Origin: Photorhabdus bodei
GTDB lineage: Bacteria > Pseudomonadota > Gammaproteobacteria > Enterobacterales > Enterobacteriaceae
Reading direction: 5' to 3'
Assembly: GCF_003287735.1 (NCBI RefSeq)
Contig: NZ_NSCM01000010.1
Span: 30,442 to 94,441 of the forward strand
DNA length: 64,000 bases
Shown here in pieces: positions 52,262 through 62,390 of the stretch (its first letter is position 1; every line of letters begins with the position of its first letter). A program made the position numbers and the translations under genes. The notes beneath the pieces are model-generated. The model did not search any database, was not told the DNA's origin, and was given only the letters and a program-made list of their open reading frames with translations.

Positions 52262-52921
52262 TTATAACATGATTTTTACATTGCCGTTTTCTAATGCCTG
52301 GCCGGTTATAACATGTCCTGAATTTATTCGAACCCTGACTTTATCAGAAATAGCGGCGTTATTAATAGCTTTCCCTTCGTTTCGTATCTGAAAGCCATTT
52401 CCCTGTATAATCACCGCCACACTCTGGCCTGACCGTACAACCCACGGGCGGCGTAACATATTATGAGTAATCGCCTGCCCCGCCGGGATGTTACGTATCG
52501 CAATACTATTTTTTATCTCATTTTTGTTAATGACCAGATCATGCGGTAGTCTTTCCAGTAATCCACTTCTGACCTGAAAATCTTTATCTGATAAAACATC
52601 ATTACGCGAGATAGCTCGGCGGGTAACCAGATAATTCCCTGTCACACTGACAGAGACTTGAATGAATTTGCGTTGTTGATGGCAGATCACAGGTAAAGAG
52701 AGATTTCCCCAGTTTTGACCACCGATAGCGGGTTGAATTTCTGGCCGTTCACACTGGGGCCATTGTTGTTCAGGGGTTTTGATGTTAACAGAAACTTTAT
52801 GATGATTATCCCGGTGTATCCGCTGGAAATAGTGCTCTATGGCTTGGGGTAAATTATTGCCCCATGCCATCGAAGTGATAAAGAAAAATGCGAACAGCCC
52901 GATAATATTTATAGCTTGCAT
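52262..52921 (-). CDS. flgA: Flagellar P-ring assembly chaperone FlgA
   Basis: 219-residue periplasmic protein with a signal peptide (MQAINIIGLFAFFFITSMAWG). The C-terminal SAF domain (about 100-219) carries TRRAISRNDVLSDKDFQVR and the ending VKIML. The ATG at 52921 is preferred over 52951 because it places the signal peptide at the start and has GAGAGCGAGAAG upstream. It is divergent from flgB, as in other enterics. Confidence 0.92.
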   Translation of the reverse strand: MQAINIIGLFAFFFITSMAWGNNLPQAIEHYFQRIHRDNHHKVSVNIKTPEQQWPQCERPEIQPAIGGQNWGNLSLPVICHQQRKFIQVSVSVTGNYLVTRRAISRNDVLSDKDFQVRSGLLERLPHDLVINKNEIKNSIAIRNIPAGQAITHNMLRRPWVVRSGQSVAVIIQGNGFQIRNEGKAINNAAISDKVRVRINSGHVITGQALENGNVKIML

Positions 52922-53158
52922 CTTCTCGCTCTCATTATTTCTGTAGGTCAATATGCCGCCGTTTAGTCGCGTACATTTAGTCGTATATAAGTGTACCTAC
53001 ATTGAATATCGGCCAATGGGATAAATAGCAATCCAATTAGCGTCTATTCATCCGATAGGCTTTTCCTTCTGCGTTTATTCTGTTTACTGCGAATTTCGCG
53101 ATCGCGAAAAGCGCTATTAAGGTTCACAACATAAGTCAGTCACATTAGAGGGAGGAAT

Positions 53159-53572
53159 ATGCTCGATAAATTAGATGCAGCCTTTCATTTTCAGCAGGAA
53201 GCCCTGTCATTGCGATCACGGCGGCAAGAAATATTGTCCGCTAACATCGCCAATGCGGATACGCCCGGTTATCAAGCGCGGGATATTGATTTCGCCACAC
53301 AACTGAAAAAAACCATTGCACACGGTCGGGTTACCGGAAACGGGATCGGGCTGACGCTGACATCCGATCGGCATATTCCTATTCAGCCTCAGAAGAGAAT
53401 GGAGATGGACTTACTGTATCGGGTGCCTTATCAGGCAGCGATGGATGGCAACACGGTGGATATGGATATGGAACGCAGCAATTTTATGGATAACAGCTTG
53501 AAATATCAGGCTGAACTGACTGCGACCAGCTCTCAAGTTAAAAGCATGATGTCAGTCTTACAGCAAGGATAA
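53159..53572 (+). CDS. flgB: Flagellar proximal rod protein FlgB
   Basis: 137-residue rod subunit exported by the flagellar type III system. N-terminal rod signature [21 protein letters not shown] and C-terminal helical region ([21 protein letters not shown]). GGGAGGAAT precedes the ATG. First gene of flgBCDEFGHIJ; 5 bp from flgC. Confidence 0.95.
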   Translation: MLDKLDAAFHFQQEALSLRSRRQEILSANIANADTPGYQARDIDFATQLKKTIAHGRVTGNGIGLTLTSDRHIPIQPQKRMEMDLLYRVPYQAAMDGNTVDMDMERSNFMDNSLKYQAELTATSSQVKSMMSVLQQG

Positions 53573-53577
53573 GGGCA

Positions 53578-53982
53578 ATGTCTTTACTCAGTGTTTTTGA
53601 TATTGCTAGTTCGGCATTATCAGCGCAATCCCAACGATTAAATGTCAGTGCCAGCAATATGGCAAATGCCGATAGTGTTGCGGGGCCTGATGGTCAGCCA
53701 TATCGGGCTAAACAGGTGGTTTTTCGTGTTGCCGCAGCGGCGGGGCAAGAAACAGGCGGCGTCAGAGTCAGTGAAATTGTGGATGATCCTACCCCTTTCC
53801 GCCTTGAGTATCAGCCGGGACACCCATTGGCTGATGAGAGGGGTTATGTACGGATGCCAAACGTTGATATGGTCGGAGAAATGATTAACACCATTTCCGC
53901 TTCCCGTAGTTATCAAGCCAACGTTGAAGTGTTTAATACAACTAAATCGATGATATTGAAAACATTGATGATAGGTCAGTAA
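53578..53982 (+). CDS. flgC: Flagellar proximal rod protein FlgC
   Basis: 134-residue rod subunit with [20 protein letters not shown] near the N-terminus and the C-terminal [20 protein letters not shown] signature. Standard length and order. Confidence 0.95.
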   Translation: MSLLSVFDIASSALSAQSQRLNVSASNMANADSVAGPDGQPYRAKQVVFRVAAAAGQETGGVRVSEIVDDPTPFRLEYQPGHPLADERGYVRMPNVDMVGEMINTISASRSYQANVEVFNTTKSMILKTLMIGQ

Positions 53983-53994
53983 CAGGAGTGACTC

Positions 53995-54690
53995 ATGGCT
54001 ATTACCAGTTCAGTGAATGGAGCACGGGATAACACGATTGTTGGAGAGTCAGCATTGGCTAGCAAGAAAAAGGGTAGTGAAGAGCTGAATAGCAACTTCA
54101 TGAAATTGCTGGTCGCGCAAATGCAAAATCAAGACCCAACTAACCCGATGAAGAACAATGAGCTGACTTCCCATTTGGCGCAGATTAACACACTCGCGGG
54201 GATCGAAAAGCTGAATACCACACTGGGGTCTATTGTCGGTCAGATAAATAATAATCAGCCTGTACAGGCATCAGCCCTGATCGGGCGAGGCGTTATGATC
54301 CCTGGGAATACTATTTTGGCTGGTTTAAACAAAGAAGCTGGGAACGTCAGTACGACACCATATGGTATTGAGTTGGAAAGGCCTGCGGATAGTGTGCAAG
54401 TCACCATTACTGATAAACAAGGCGGGGTTGTACGCCAAATTGATCTCGGTGGATTGGAAGCGGGTGTCCATAGCTTCCACCCTTGGGATGGCAAAAAAGA
54501 AGATGGCACGAATGTTGAGGATGGCGCTTATAACTTCACCATTACTGCCAGCTATAAAGGCGAACAGAGAGTATTTCAGCCGCTGAGGTTTGCGAAGGTA
54601 AATGGTGTTACTCGTGACGCGGACGGCGCTAAGCTAGATTTAGGGCGGATCGGTGCCGTCACTATGGATCAGATACGTCAAATTCTTTAA
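53995..54690 (+). CDS. flgD: Hook-capping scaffold protein FlgD
   Basis: 231-residue protein that caps the growing hook. N-terminal conserved FMKLLVAQMQNQDPTNPMKN, a FlgD Ig-like/FN3 region (about 110-190) with HSFHPWDGKKEDGTNVEDGAY split over two strands, and a C-terminal Tudor-like part. CAGGAG precedes the ATG. Confidence 0.95.
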   Translation: MAITSSVNGARDNTIVGESALASKKKGSEELNSNFMKLLVAQMQNQDPTNPMKNNELTSHLAQINTLAGIEKLNTTLGSIVGQINNNQPVQASALIGRGVMIPGNTILAGLNKEAGNVSTTPYGIELERPADSVQVTITDKQGGVVRQIDLGGLEAGVHSFHPWDGKKEDGTNVEDGAYNFTITASYKGEQRVFQPLRFAKVNGVTRDADGAKLDLGRIGAVTMDQIRQIL

Positions 54691-54717
54691 CCAGCAAGAA
54701 TTTTAACGGAGAATAAT

Positions 54718-55932
54718 ATGGCTTTTTCACAAGCAGTAAGTGGTTTGAATGCCGCGGCAGGTAATTTGGATGTTATTGGTAATAATATCGCTAACGCGGC
54801 GACATATGGTTTTAAATCCAGCACGGTTGCTTTTTCTGACATTTTTGCCGGTTCTCAGGTGGGTCTGGGGGTAAAAATATCGGGTGTTAATCAGAATTTT
54901 AAAGATGGTACGCCGACGACGACTAATCGCCCACTTGATCTGGCGATCACTCAGGGCGGTTTTTTCCGTATGCAAGGCGGTGATGGTGAGATCTACTATT
55001 CCCGTAACGGTCAATTCAAGATGGATGAGAACCGTAATATTATCAACATGCAAGGCATGAAATTGACTGGCTATCCCGCAGTCGGTGTCAATGGTGGCGC
55101 GCCGGAGATTCAGAAAGGGGCTAACCCAGAGCCGATTACAATACCTCAAGGTATACTGGCGGCTAAAGCAACAACTAAGGTTACGATGACAACCAACCTT
55201 AATTCGATGCATAAAAAACCGGCAGATGCTTTCTCGCCAGAAAATAAGGATTCTTATAACTATCCTACCAGTGTTACCACCTTTGATAGCCTGGGTAACC
55301 CACATGCTATCAAGGTTTTCTTTGTGAAAACGAACGATAACGAATGGCAGGTTCATGCTCAGGATAGTGCGGTTGAGGGCGCTAAAGCAGCTCCATTGGG
55401 GACGTTGAAATTTGATGGTAATGGTAAGCTGATTGGTGACAATAATCAGTTTACATTTAATGTTCCCTCTCTGAATGGTTCTAATGCCGCTGATATCACC
55501 ATTGATTTTAATGGCAGTAAACAGCAGAAAATTGATGCTGATAGCATATCGACACTCAAGCAAGACGGTTATGCCGCAGGTGAATTCAATGGCTACCGTA
55601 TTGAGGACGATGGTCGTGTCATCGGCACCTATTCCAATCAGCAATCCCAATTATTAGGCCAGATCGTTCTGACTAACTTTGCTAACCCAGAGGGGCTGGC
55701 AGCGCAGGGTGACAACGTTTGGATAGAGACGGGTGCTTCTGGTAGCCCAGTTGTTGGCATTGCGGGATCGGGGGGTTTTGGTAAATTGCTCAGTGGTTCT
55801 CTGGAAGCATCCAACGTCGATATGAGCCAGGAGCTGGTTAATATGATCGTGGCGCAGCGCAACTACCAATCCAGTGCGCAAACCATTAAAACTCAAGATC
55901 AGATCCTGCAAACGCTGGTCAGTATGCGTTGA
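54718..55932 (+). CDS. flgE: Flagellar hook protein FlgE
   Basis: 404-residue hook subunit. N-terminal AAAGNLDVIGNNIANAATYG and C-terminal SNVDMSQELVNMIVAQRNYQ form the coiled core; the variable middle is surface exposed. Preceded by ACGGAGAATAAT. Confidence 0.95.
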   Translation: MAFSQAVSGLNAAAGNLDVIGNNIANAATYGFKSSTVAFSDIFAGSQVGLGVKISGVNQNFKDGTPTTTNRPLDLAITQGGFFRMQGGDGEIYYSRNGQFKMDENRNIINMQGMKLTGYPAVGVNGGAPEIQKGANPEPITIPQGILAAKATTKVTMTTNLNSMHKKPADAFSPENKDSYNYPTSVTTFDSLGNPHAIKVFFVKTNDNEWQVHAQDSAVEGAKAAPLGTLKFDGNGKLIGDNNQFTFNVPSLNGSNAADITIDFNGSKQQKIDADSISTLKQDGYAAGEFNGYRIEDDGRVIGTYSNQQSQLLGQIVLTNFANPEGLAAQGDNVWIETGASGSPVVGIAGSGGFGKLLSGSLEASNVDMSQELVNMIVAQRNYQSSAQTIKTQDQILQTLVSMR

Positions 55933-55950
55933 TAGTTTCAGGATAGCATT

Positions 55951-56706
55951 ATGGATCATGTCATTTATACCGCAATGGGCGGTGCTCGTCAGACACTAGA
56001 ACATCAGGCAGTGACGGCAAATAACCTGGCTAATGCCTCGACGCCGGGTTTTAAGGCGCAACTGGCTGCTTTGCGGGCGGTGCCTGTGGAAGGTGCTACC
56101 TTTAATACCCGTACTTTAGTTGTAGCTTCAACGCCGGGCTTTGACAATCGTCAAGGGCCGATGAACTATACTTCTCGTCCGTTGGATGTGGCGATTGGGC
56201 AGGGGGGATATCTGGCGGTTCAGCTTGAAGAGGGTTCTGAGGCTTACACGCGTAACGGCAGTATTCAGATTTCAGCGGAAGGTCAGCTAACTGTTCAAGG
56301 TAACTTGTTGATGGGGGATAACGGCCCGATCAATGTTCCGCCACAGGCTGAATTAACCCTGGCGACGGATGGTTCTATATCTGCACTGATTCCTGGTGAT
56401 CCGCCAACACAGTTGGGGCAGCTTGGCAGATTGAAAATGGTGAAACCGGAGAGCGATCAGCTAGTCCGTGGTGATGATGGCCTATTTCACATGACGGAAC
56501 AGGCGCAGGCGTTACAGGGTGATGTTTTGCCAGCCAGTGATGAGGTGAAATTAATTCCCGGAGTGCTTGAAGGAAGTAACGTCAACCCAATGGAAAGCAT
56601 GGTGAATATGATTGCCAATGCCCGCCGTTTTGAAATGCAGATGAAAGTCATCCATAGCTCAGATGAAAATGCACAACGTGCTAATCAGCTATTAGCAATG
56701 AGTTGA
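55951..56706 (+). CDS. flgF: Flagellar rod protein FlgF
   Basis: 251-residue proximal rod subunit. N-terminal QAVTANNLANASTPGFKAQL and C-terminal NPMESMVNMIANARRFEMQM match the rod/hook family. Standard order between flgE and flgG. Confidence 0.95.
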   Translation: MDHVIYTAMGGARQTLEHQAVTANNLANASTPGFKAQLAALRAVPVEGATFNTRTLVVASTPGFDNRQGPMNYTSRPLDVAIGQGGYLAVQLEEGSEAYTRNGSIQISAEGQLTVQGNLLMGDNGPINVPPQAELTLATDGSISALIPGDPPTQLGQLGRLKMVKPESDQLVRGDDGLFHMTEQAQALQGDVLPASDEVKLIPGVLEGSNVNPMESMVNMIANARRFEMQMKVIHSSDENAQRANQLLAMS

Positions 56707-56729
56707 TTTAGACACAGAGGATAAAACCG

Positions 56730-57512
56730 ATGATCCGATCATTATGGATTGCTAAAACTGGGCTGGATGCTCAGCAAACCAATATGGATGTGATTGCCAA
56801 CAACTTGGCAAACGTCAGCACCAATGGTTTTAAACGCCAGCGTGCCGTTTTTGAAGATCTGCTTTACCAGACCATTCGTCAGCCAGGAGCGATGTCATCG
56901 GAACAAACCCGCTTGCCTTCTGGTTTACAGATAGGTACCGGGGTGCGTCCGGTAGCAACAGAACGTATACATAGTCAGGGAAACTTATCTGAAACTAATA
57001 ACAGCCATAACGTTGCCATTAGAGGAAAGGGTTTCTTTCAGGTCCAGTTACCTGATGGTACCAGTGCCTATACCCGTGACGGTTCATTTCAGGAAGATCA
57101 AAACGGGCAGTTGACAACCGCTAACGGTTTTTTGATCTTCCCTACCATTACCATTCCTGATAACGCGACGGACCTCACCATTAGCCGTGATGGTGTTGTC
57201 AGCGTGAAAGTACAGGGGCAATCGGCACCTCAGCAAGTTGGTCAATTTACTCTGACAACCTTTATCAATGACAGTGGGTTAGAAAGTATCGGCGAAAACC
57301 TTTATGTAGAGACTAGCAGCTCTGGCATACCGATTGAAAACACACCGGGAATCAATGGCGCTGGGTTGCTCCAGCACAAATATGTCGAAACATCCAACGT
57401 CAATATCGCTGAAGAATTGGTCAACATGATTCAGACTCAGCGTGCTTATGAAGTTAACAGTAAGGCGGTGTCGACGTCTGATCAGATGCTACAAAAACTG
57501 ACTCAGTTATAA
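56730..57512 (+). CDS. flgG: Flagellar distal rod protein FlgG
   Basis: 260-residue distal rod subunit, the usual enteric length. N-terminal [20 protein letters not shown] and C-terminal [20 protein letters not shown] are conserved. Preceded by CAGAGGATAAAACCG. Confidence 0.96.
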   Translation: MIRSLWIAKTGLDAQQTNMDVIANNLANVSTNGFKRQRAVFEDLLYQTIRQPGAMSSEQTRLPSGLQIGTGVRPVATERIHSQGNLSETNNSHNVAIRGKGFFQVQLPDGTSAYTRDGSFQEDQNGQLTTANGFLIFPTITIPDNATDLTISRDGVVSVKVQGQSAPQQVGQFTLTTFINDSGLESIGENLYVETSSSGIPIENTPGINGAGLLQHKYVETSNVNIAEELVNMIQTQRAYEVNSKAVSTSDQMLQKLTQL

Positions 57513-57651
57513 CCTAAATCGTCAATCAGAACCGCGGGGGAACATTCAAGTTTCCCCGTTATTCAGGGATAAATTAAGAGTATCGAAGATGGATACAATG
57601 GCTGTTGCCGAGACCAGCGCCGTTTGTCAGTTCCGCCATTTACGGAAAAAT

Positions 57652-58341
57652 GTGGCGAATAAATGGCGTTGTAGTATAGCACTGGCGGTATTGTCACTAA
57701 CGGGCTGTGCGTATATACCGCAAAAACCCCTGGTTGAGGGAGCAACCACCGCAGCACCTTCCGCGGCAACCGCGCCAGTCCCTAATGGCGCTATTTTTCA
57801 AGTAGTACAGCCGGTTTATTATGGTTATCAGCCGCTATTTGAAGATCGCCGACCACGAAATATTGGCGATACCCTGACGATTACATTGCAGGAAAATGTC
57901 AGCGCCAGTAAGAATTCTTCGGCCAATGCCAGCCGTAATGGAAAAAACACGTTTTCCGCGGCACTGACACCCCGTTTTCTGAAAGGGCTAATTGGTGGAG
58001 ATAAAACCGATCTGGATATGGAAGCTGAGAATACTTTTGGTGGGAAAGGCGGCGCTAATGCGAATAACACCTTCAGAGGGACGATTACCGTGACAGTCGA
58101 TCGGTTATTGGCAAACGGTAACTTACATGTGGTCGGTGAAAAGCAGATTGCTATCAATCAGGGAACCGAGTTTATTCGTTTCTCCGGTGTCGTTAACCCA
58201 CGGACAATTAATGCTAATAACACCGTCAGTTCCAATCAGGTCGCTGATGCCCGCATCGAATATGTGGGGAATGGTTATATCAATGAAGCGCAGAACATGG
58301 GCTGGTTACAGCGTTTCTTCCTGAATGTTGCACCATTTTAA
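57652..58341 (+). CDS. flgH: Flagellar L-ring lipoprotein FlgH
   Basis: Outer-membrane ring protein. A GTG at 57652 gives 229 residues with a normal lipoprotein signal ([19 protein letters not shown]), close to the 232 of E. coli; GGAAAAAT lies before it. An upstream ATG at 57589 would add 21 residues before the signal and is less likely, though some annotations may use it. Conserved [15 protein letters not shown] and [20 protein letters not shown]. Confidence 0.93.
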   Translation: MANKWRCSIALAVLSLTGCAYIPQKPLVEGATTAAPSAATAPVPNGAIFQVVQPVYYGYQPLFEDRRPRNIGDTLTITLQENVSASKNSSANASRNGKNTFSAALTPRFLKGLIGGDKTDLDMEAENTFGGKGGANANNTFRGTITVTVDRLLANGNLHVVGEKQIAINQGTEFIRFSGVVNPRTINANNTVSSNQVADARIEYVGNGYINEAQNMGWLQRFFLNVAPF

Positions 58342-58353
58342 CAGGGGATGGTT

Positions 58354-59463
58354 ATGATAAAACAATTTGCTGTCAGCCTTCTTCTTGTATTGCTGACTCT
58401 GGTGACAACGACGGCATCAGCAGAACGTATCCGTGATCTCACCACGGTTCAAGGAGTACGGGAAAATGCGTTGATTGGTTATGGATTAGTGGTTGGGCTG
58501 GATGGAACGGGTGACCAGACGACTCAGACGCCATTTACCACTCAGAGCTTAAGCAACATGTTATCCCAATTGGGGATTACCGTTCCTCCGGGAACCAATA
58601 TGCAGTTGAAAAACGTGGCTGCCGTGATGGTCACCGCGAAGTTACCGCCGTTTGGCCGTGCCGGGCAGAATATTGATGTAGTGGTTTCCTCATTGGGGAA
58701 CGCGAAAAGCTTACGTGGTGGTACCTTGCTGATGACACCACTAAAAGGTGTCGATAATCAGGTCTATGCTTTGGCGCAGGGTAATATATTGGTTGGCGGT
58801 GCCGGTGCCAGCGCGGGGGGAAGCAGTGTAAAAGTCAATCAGCTTGCGGGTGGTCGGATTAGTAACGGTGCAGTGATTGAACGTGAATTACCCACGCAGT
58901 TTGGTGAAAATGGCGTACTGAATCTTCAATTAAATAACGAAGACTTCTCACTGGCGCAGCAAATTAGCGATACCATTAATCGTACGGGCGGAACGGGAAC
59001 AGCAACGCCGTTGGATGCCCGCACAGTACAATTGCGTATGCCGAGAGATAAAAGTGAGCAGGTTAAATTCCTCTCCCATGTGCAGAATCTCACTGTCCGT
59101 GTTGATGTCGGTGATGCCAAAGTGATTATCAACTCTCGCACCGGCTCTGTGGTAATGAACCGTAATGTCATGCTGGATAGCTGCGCTGTTGCTCAAGGGA
59201 ATCTTTCTGTCATTGTCGATAATCAGGTGGTTGTTAGTCAGCCCAATACACCGTTAGCAGGTGGCAGTACCGTTGTTACTCGTAATCCCGCTGTTGCTGT
59301 CCGTGAACAAAATGGTGCGTTGCAGCAGGTTAACGCCAGTGCAAGTTTGAGCCATGTTATTCAAGCCTTGAATGCACTGGGTGCAACACCGAATGATTTA
59401 ATGTCAATCTTACAGGCAATGGAAAGTGCAGGTTGTCTGCGGGCGAAATTGGAGATCATTTGA
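58354..59463 (+). CDS. flgI: Flagellar P-ring protein FlgI
   Basis: 369-residue periplasmic ring protein with a signal peptide ([20 protein letters not shown]...ASA). The ATG at 58354 is favoured because AGGGG is 6 bases upstream; the ATG at 58348 directly abuts it. Conserved [20 protein letters not shown] and a C-terminal [19 protein letters not shown]. Its stop overlaps the flgJ start. Confidence 0.95.
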   Translation: MIKQFAVSLLLVLLTLVTTTASAERIRDLTTVQGVRENALIGYGLVVGLDGTGDQTTQTPFTTQSLSNMLSQLGITVPPGTNMQLKNVAAVMVTAKLPPFGRAGQNIDVVVSSLGNAKSLRGGTLLMTPLKGVDNQVYALAQGNILVGGAGASAGGSSVKVNQLAGGRISNGAVIERELPTQFGENGVLNLQLNNEDFSLAQQISDTINRTGGTGTATPLDARTVQLRMPRDKSEQVKFLSHVQNLTVRVDVGDAKVIINSRTGSVVMNRNVMLDSCAVAQGNLSVIVDNQVVVSQPNTPLAGGSTVVTRNPAVAVREQNGALQQVNASASLSHVIQALNALGATPNDLMSILQAMESAGCLRAKLEII

Positions 59464-60404
59464 TGAATGATTTTTTAACCCTGCCCGGTGCGGCTTATGA
59501 TGTACAGTCGGTTAACACGTTAAAATCCAATCTGGCAAAAGATCCACAACAGGGGCTACGGCAAGTAGCCCAACAAATGGAAGGGCTATTTGTTCAGATG
59601 ATGTTGAAAAGCATGCGTTCAGCTCTGCCTAAAGATGGCATGTTGAGCAGTGAACAGACGCGCCTTTATACTTCGATATACGATCAGCAAATCGCGCAAA
59701 ATATTGCTCAGAAGGGGCTAGGTTTTGCCGATATGATGCTCAAGCAGCTTTCTAGCGCTAAAACTGCCCCTGGCGAAATGGCGGGTAAGATCCCCATGAC
59801 TCTGGATAACGAAGTTTTACAAACCTTGCCAAGGCAGGCGCTTGAGCAATTTATACGTCGAACGGTACCGAAACCCGAGACGACACCTAAACCGCTGCCG
59901 CTGAACAGTACGAATTTTGTATCTACGCTCTCGTCCCCTGCCCGGATAGCTAGCCAACGCAGTGGTATTCCTCATTTGCTGATTATTGCTCAGGCCGCAT
60001 TAGAGTCTGGTTGGGGACAAAGAGAGATTCTGACCGCCGATGGTAAGCCAAGTCATAATCTGTTTGGTATTAAAGCGGGTAAAGGTTGGAAAGGGCCGGT
60101 AACCAATATCCTGACCACGGAATATATCAACGGTGAGCCTCAGAAAATGAAGGATAACTTCCGTGTTTATGGCTCTTATGTGGAAGCGATTGAGGATTAC
60201 GTCAAATTACTGACAGAAAGTCCCCGTTACGCCAACGTTGCCCGTTCTGTTACCCCGGAACAAGGGGCTTATTCCTTACAACAGGCAGGTTATGCAACAG
60301 ATCCCGGATATGCGAAAAAACTGGTCTCAGTTATTCAACAGTTAAAAGGTGCTGGAGAGCAGGCGGTAAAAGCCTATACCTACGATTTGAGTAAACTATT
60401 TTGA
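59463..60404 (+). CDS. flgJ: Peptidoglycan hydrolase FlgJ
   Basis: 313-residue rod cap and muramidase. The N-terminal half scaffolds the rod (MEGLFVQMMLKSMRSALPKD). The C-terminal glucosaminidase domain has the catalytic Glu in LIIAQAALESGWGQ and the SHNLFGIKAGKGW block. The ATG at 59463 overlaps the flgI TGA (TGATG) and gives the normal start MNDFLTLPG. End of the flgB-J operon. Confidence 0.95.
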   Translation: MNDFLTLPGAAYDVQSVNTLKSNLAKDPQQGLRQVAQQMEGLFVQMMLKSMRSALPKDGMLSSEQTRLYTSIYDQQIAQNIAQKGLGFADMMLKQLSSAKTAPGEMAGKIPMTLDNEVLQTLPRQALEQFIRRTVPKPETTPKPLPLNSTNFVSTLSSPARIASQRSGIPHLLIIAQAALESGWGQREILTADGKPSHNLFGIKAGKGWKGPVTNILTTEYINGEPQKMKDNFRVYGSYVEAIEDYVKLLTESPRYANVARSVTPEQGAYSLQQAGYATDPGYAKKLVSVIQQLKGAGEQAVKAYTYDLSKLF

Positions 60405-60416
60405 TCTCTATTTTGC

Positions 60417-60443
60417 TCAAGTTTTATTGAGCTCAGCCGATAA
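60417..60443 (+). promoter_or_regulatory. Sigma-28 (FliA) promoter of flgKL
   Basis: TCAAGTTT, an 11-base spacer and GCCGATAA match the FliA consensus with one -35 difference. 95 bp before the flgK start. Confidence 0.93.
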
Positions 60444-60538
60444 ATTAAAGCAATTCAGACTTTGTTTTTAGTTATCTGAAAGATTGTTTGCCGCCACCCA
60501 CTAGCGGAGACATAAATAAAACGCAAAAGGATCTTCTG

Positions 60539-62182
60539 ATGTCCAACAGTCTTATTAATACCGCGATGAGCGGTTTGCAAGCGGCTCAAATTGCTCTGGG
60601 AACCGTGAGTAATAACCTTGCAAATTCCAAAGTTCCTGGTTACAACCGGCAATCGACAGTTATCAATCAAAACGGTGGCACGATGACGTCCGTTGGCTTT
60701 ATCGGAAATGGTGTTACTGTTACCAGTATTAACCGTCAATATAACGAATTCATTAATCAACAACTGTCTGCGGCTCAGGCGAAACAAGGTGCATTAACCA
60801 CTTATTCCCAGCAAATTTCCCAGATTGATAATTTGCTGGCAGACAAAGCGAATAACCTGTCAAACACCATTGATGACTTCTTTACCAGTTTACAAAATGT
60901 CGTCAGTAATGCGGAAGATGATGCAGCCAGAACGACAGCGATGGGTAAATCAAAGGGGATGGTAAACCAGTTGAAAAGTGCGGATGCCTTCCTGCGTAAA
61001 ATGGAAAATAACATTAATCGGGGAATAGCTAACTCGGCTGAGTCTATTAATAACTATGCGCAGCAAATTGCTAAACTCAATGGTGAAATTACCCGTATGA
61101 GAGGCGGTGGTAGCGCTGAGCCGAATGCATTACTGGATCAGCGTGATCAATTGGTCAATGAACTGAATAAACTGGTTGGCGTGAGTGTGACTCAGCAGGA
61201 TAGTGATTCTTACAATGTCGCTTTTGCCGGGGGATTAACACTGGTTCAGGGAACAACCGCTTACCGAGTAGAAGCGATTTCATCCAATGCGGACAGCAGT
61301 CGCATGACATTAGGTTATGATCGTGGTTTTGGTGATGTTGTTGAAATTGATGAGAAATTCATTGATAAAGGGCAATTAAGCGGCACATTGAGGGCGCGTA
61401 GTGAAGTGCTGGATAATTCCCGTAATCAGTTAAACCAATTAGCGTTGGTATTGGGCGATCAATTTAATCAGGTTCACCGTGCTGGTTTTGATTTAAAAGG
61501 CAAACCGGGTGAAGATTTCTTCACATTTAATAACCCGGATGTAATTGCCGATAGTAAAAATAAAGGTTCTGTTGATTTTAAAGTGGAATATACAGATACC
61601 TCGGCGGTGAAAGCTAGTGATTATCATATTAGCTACGATGGGGCTAATTGGAAAATCCAGCGAGCCTCTGATAAGGCGGATATTGCTGCCAAAGTAACAG
61701 GTAATACACTGGAATTTGATGGATTAAAAGTTGAAGTTGATCCAACCGATGCAAAAGAACACGATCGATATACACTGAAAGCGGTCAATGGTGTTATTAG
61801 CAGTATGGCGGTTAATATTAAAGATGCGTCGCAATTGGCGGTTGCCGGTACTAAAGATGGTGGGCCGAGTGATAACGTCAATGCTAAAAAACTCATTGAA
61901 TTGCAGAACAAAAAATTGGTAGAGGGTAAAGCATCATTTTCTGGTGCTTATGCTTCGATGGTCAGTACTATTGGTAACCAGACCAGCACGGCGAATGTTG
62001 ATTTAGAAACTCAGAATAATATTACTAAACAACTTTACGCTGAACAGCAGTCGGTTTCCGGCGTCAACGTAGATGAAGAATATGGCGCATTACAAAACTT
62101 ACAGCAATATTATCTGGCCAATGCTCAAGTTATCCAGACTGCCACAACGCTATTTAATGCTATTTTGGAACTCCGTCACTAA
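60539..62182 (+). CDS. flgK: Hook-filament junction protein FlgK (HAP1)
   Basis: 547 residues from the ATG at 60539 (AAAAGGA upstream); a start at 60488 would add 17 residues without homology. N-terminal GTVSNNLANSKVPGYNRQST and C-terminal SGVNVDEEYGALQNLQQYYL are the rod/hook/HAP signatures. Exported with help of FlgN. Under the sigma-28 promoter just upstream. Confidence 0.95.
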   Translation: MSNSLINTAMSGLQAAQIALGTVSNNLANSKVPGYNRQSTVINQNGGTMTSVGFIGNGVTVTSINRQYNEFINQQLSAAQAKQGALTTYSQQISQIDNLLADKANNLSNTIDDFFTSLQNVVSNAEDDAARTTAMGKSKGMVNQLKSADAFLRKMENNINRGIANSAESINNYAQQIAKLNGEITRMRGGGSAEPNALLDQRDQLVNELNKLVGVSVTQQDSDSYNVAFAGGLTLVQGTTAYRVEAISSNADSSRMTLGYDRGFGDVVEIDEKFIDKGQLSGTLRARSEVLDNSRNQLNQLALVLGDQFNQVHRAGFDLKGKPGEDFFTFNNPDVIADSKNKGSVDFKVEYTDTSAVKASDYHISYDGANWKIQRASDKADIAAKVTGNTLEFDGLKVEVDPTDAKEHDRYTLKAVNGVISSMAVNIKDASQLAVAGTKDGGPSDNVNAKKLIELQNKKLVEGKASFSGAYASMVSTIGNQTSTANVDLETQNNITKQLYAEQQSVSGVNVDEEYGALQNLQQYYLANAQVIQTATTLFNAILELRH

Positions 62183-62198
62183 TAAACGAGCCATTTAA

Positions 62199-62325
62199 TA
62201 TACCCAATGGATTTCAAGATGGATCGCGACGGCAAGGGAGCGAATCCCCGGGAGCATAGGTAACTATGTGACCGGGGTGAGTGAGTGCAGCCAACAAAGA
62301 GGCAACTTGAAAGATAACGGGTATA
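62199..62325 (+). repeat. ERIC element, 127 bp (copy 9), between flgK and flgL
   Basis: Full copy inserted 16 bp after the flgK stop. It will be transcribed in the flgKL mRNA as a long hairpin and could change the flgL-to-flgK ratio. Confidence 0.95.
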
Positions 62326-62390
62326 AAAAATAGCCTGAGAATACTCGGATACCTTGGGCATTTAGTTGAATATTTAAAAGGAATGAAATT

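Noticed and set aside
52990..53030. ATATCGGCC upstream of flgA considered as a sigma-28 promoter
   Set aside because: Only the -10 half matches on the minus strand; no TAAAGTTT-like -35 is found at the right distance.
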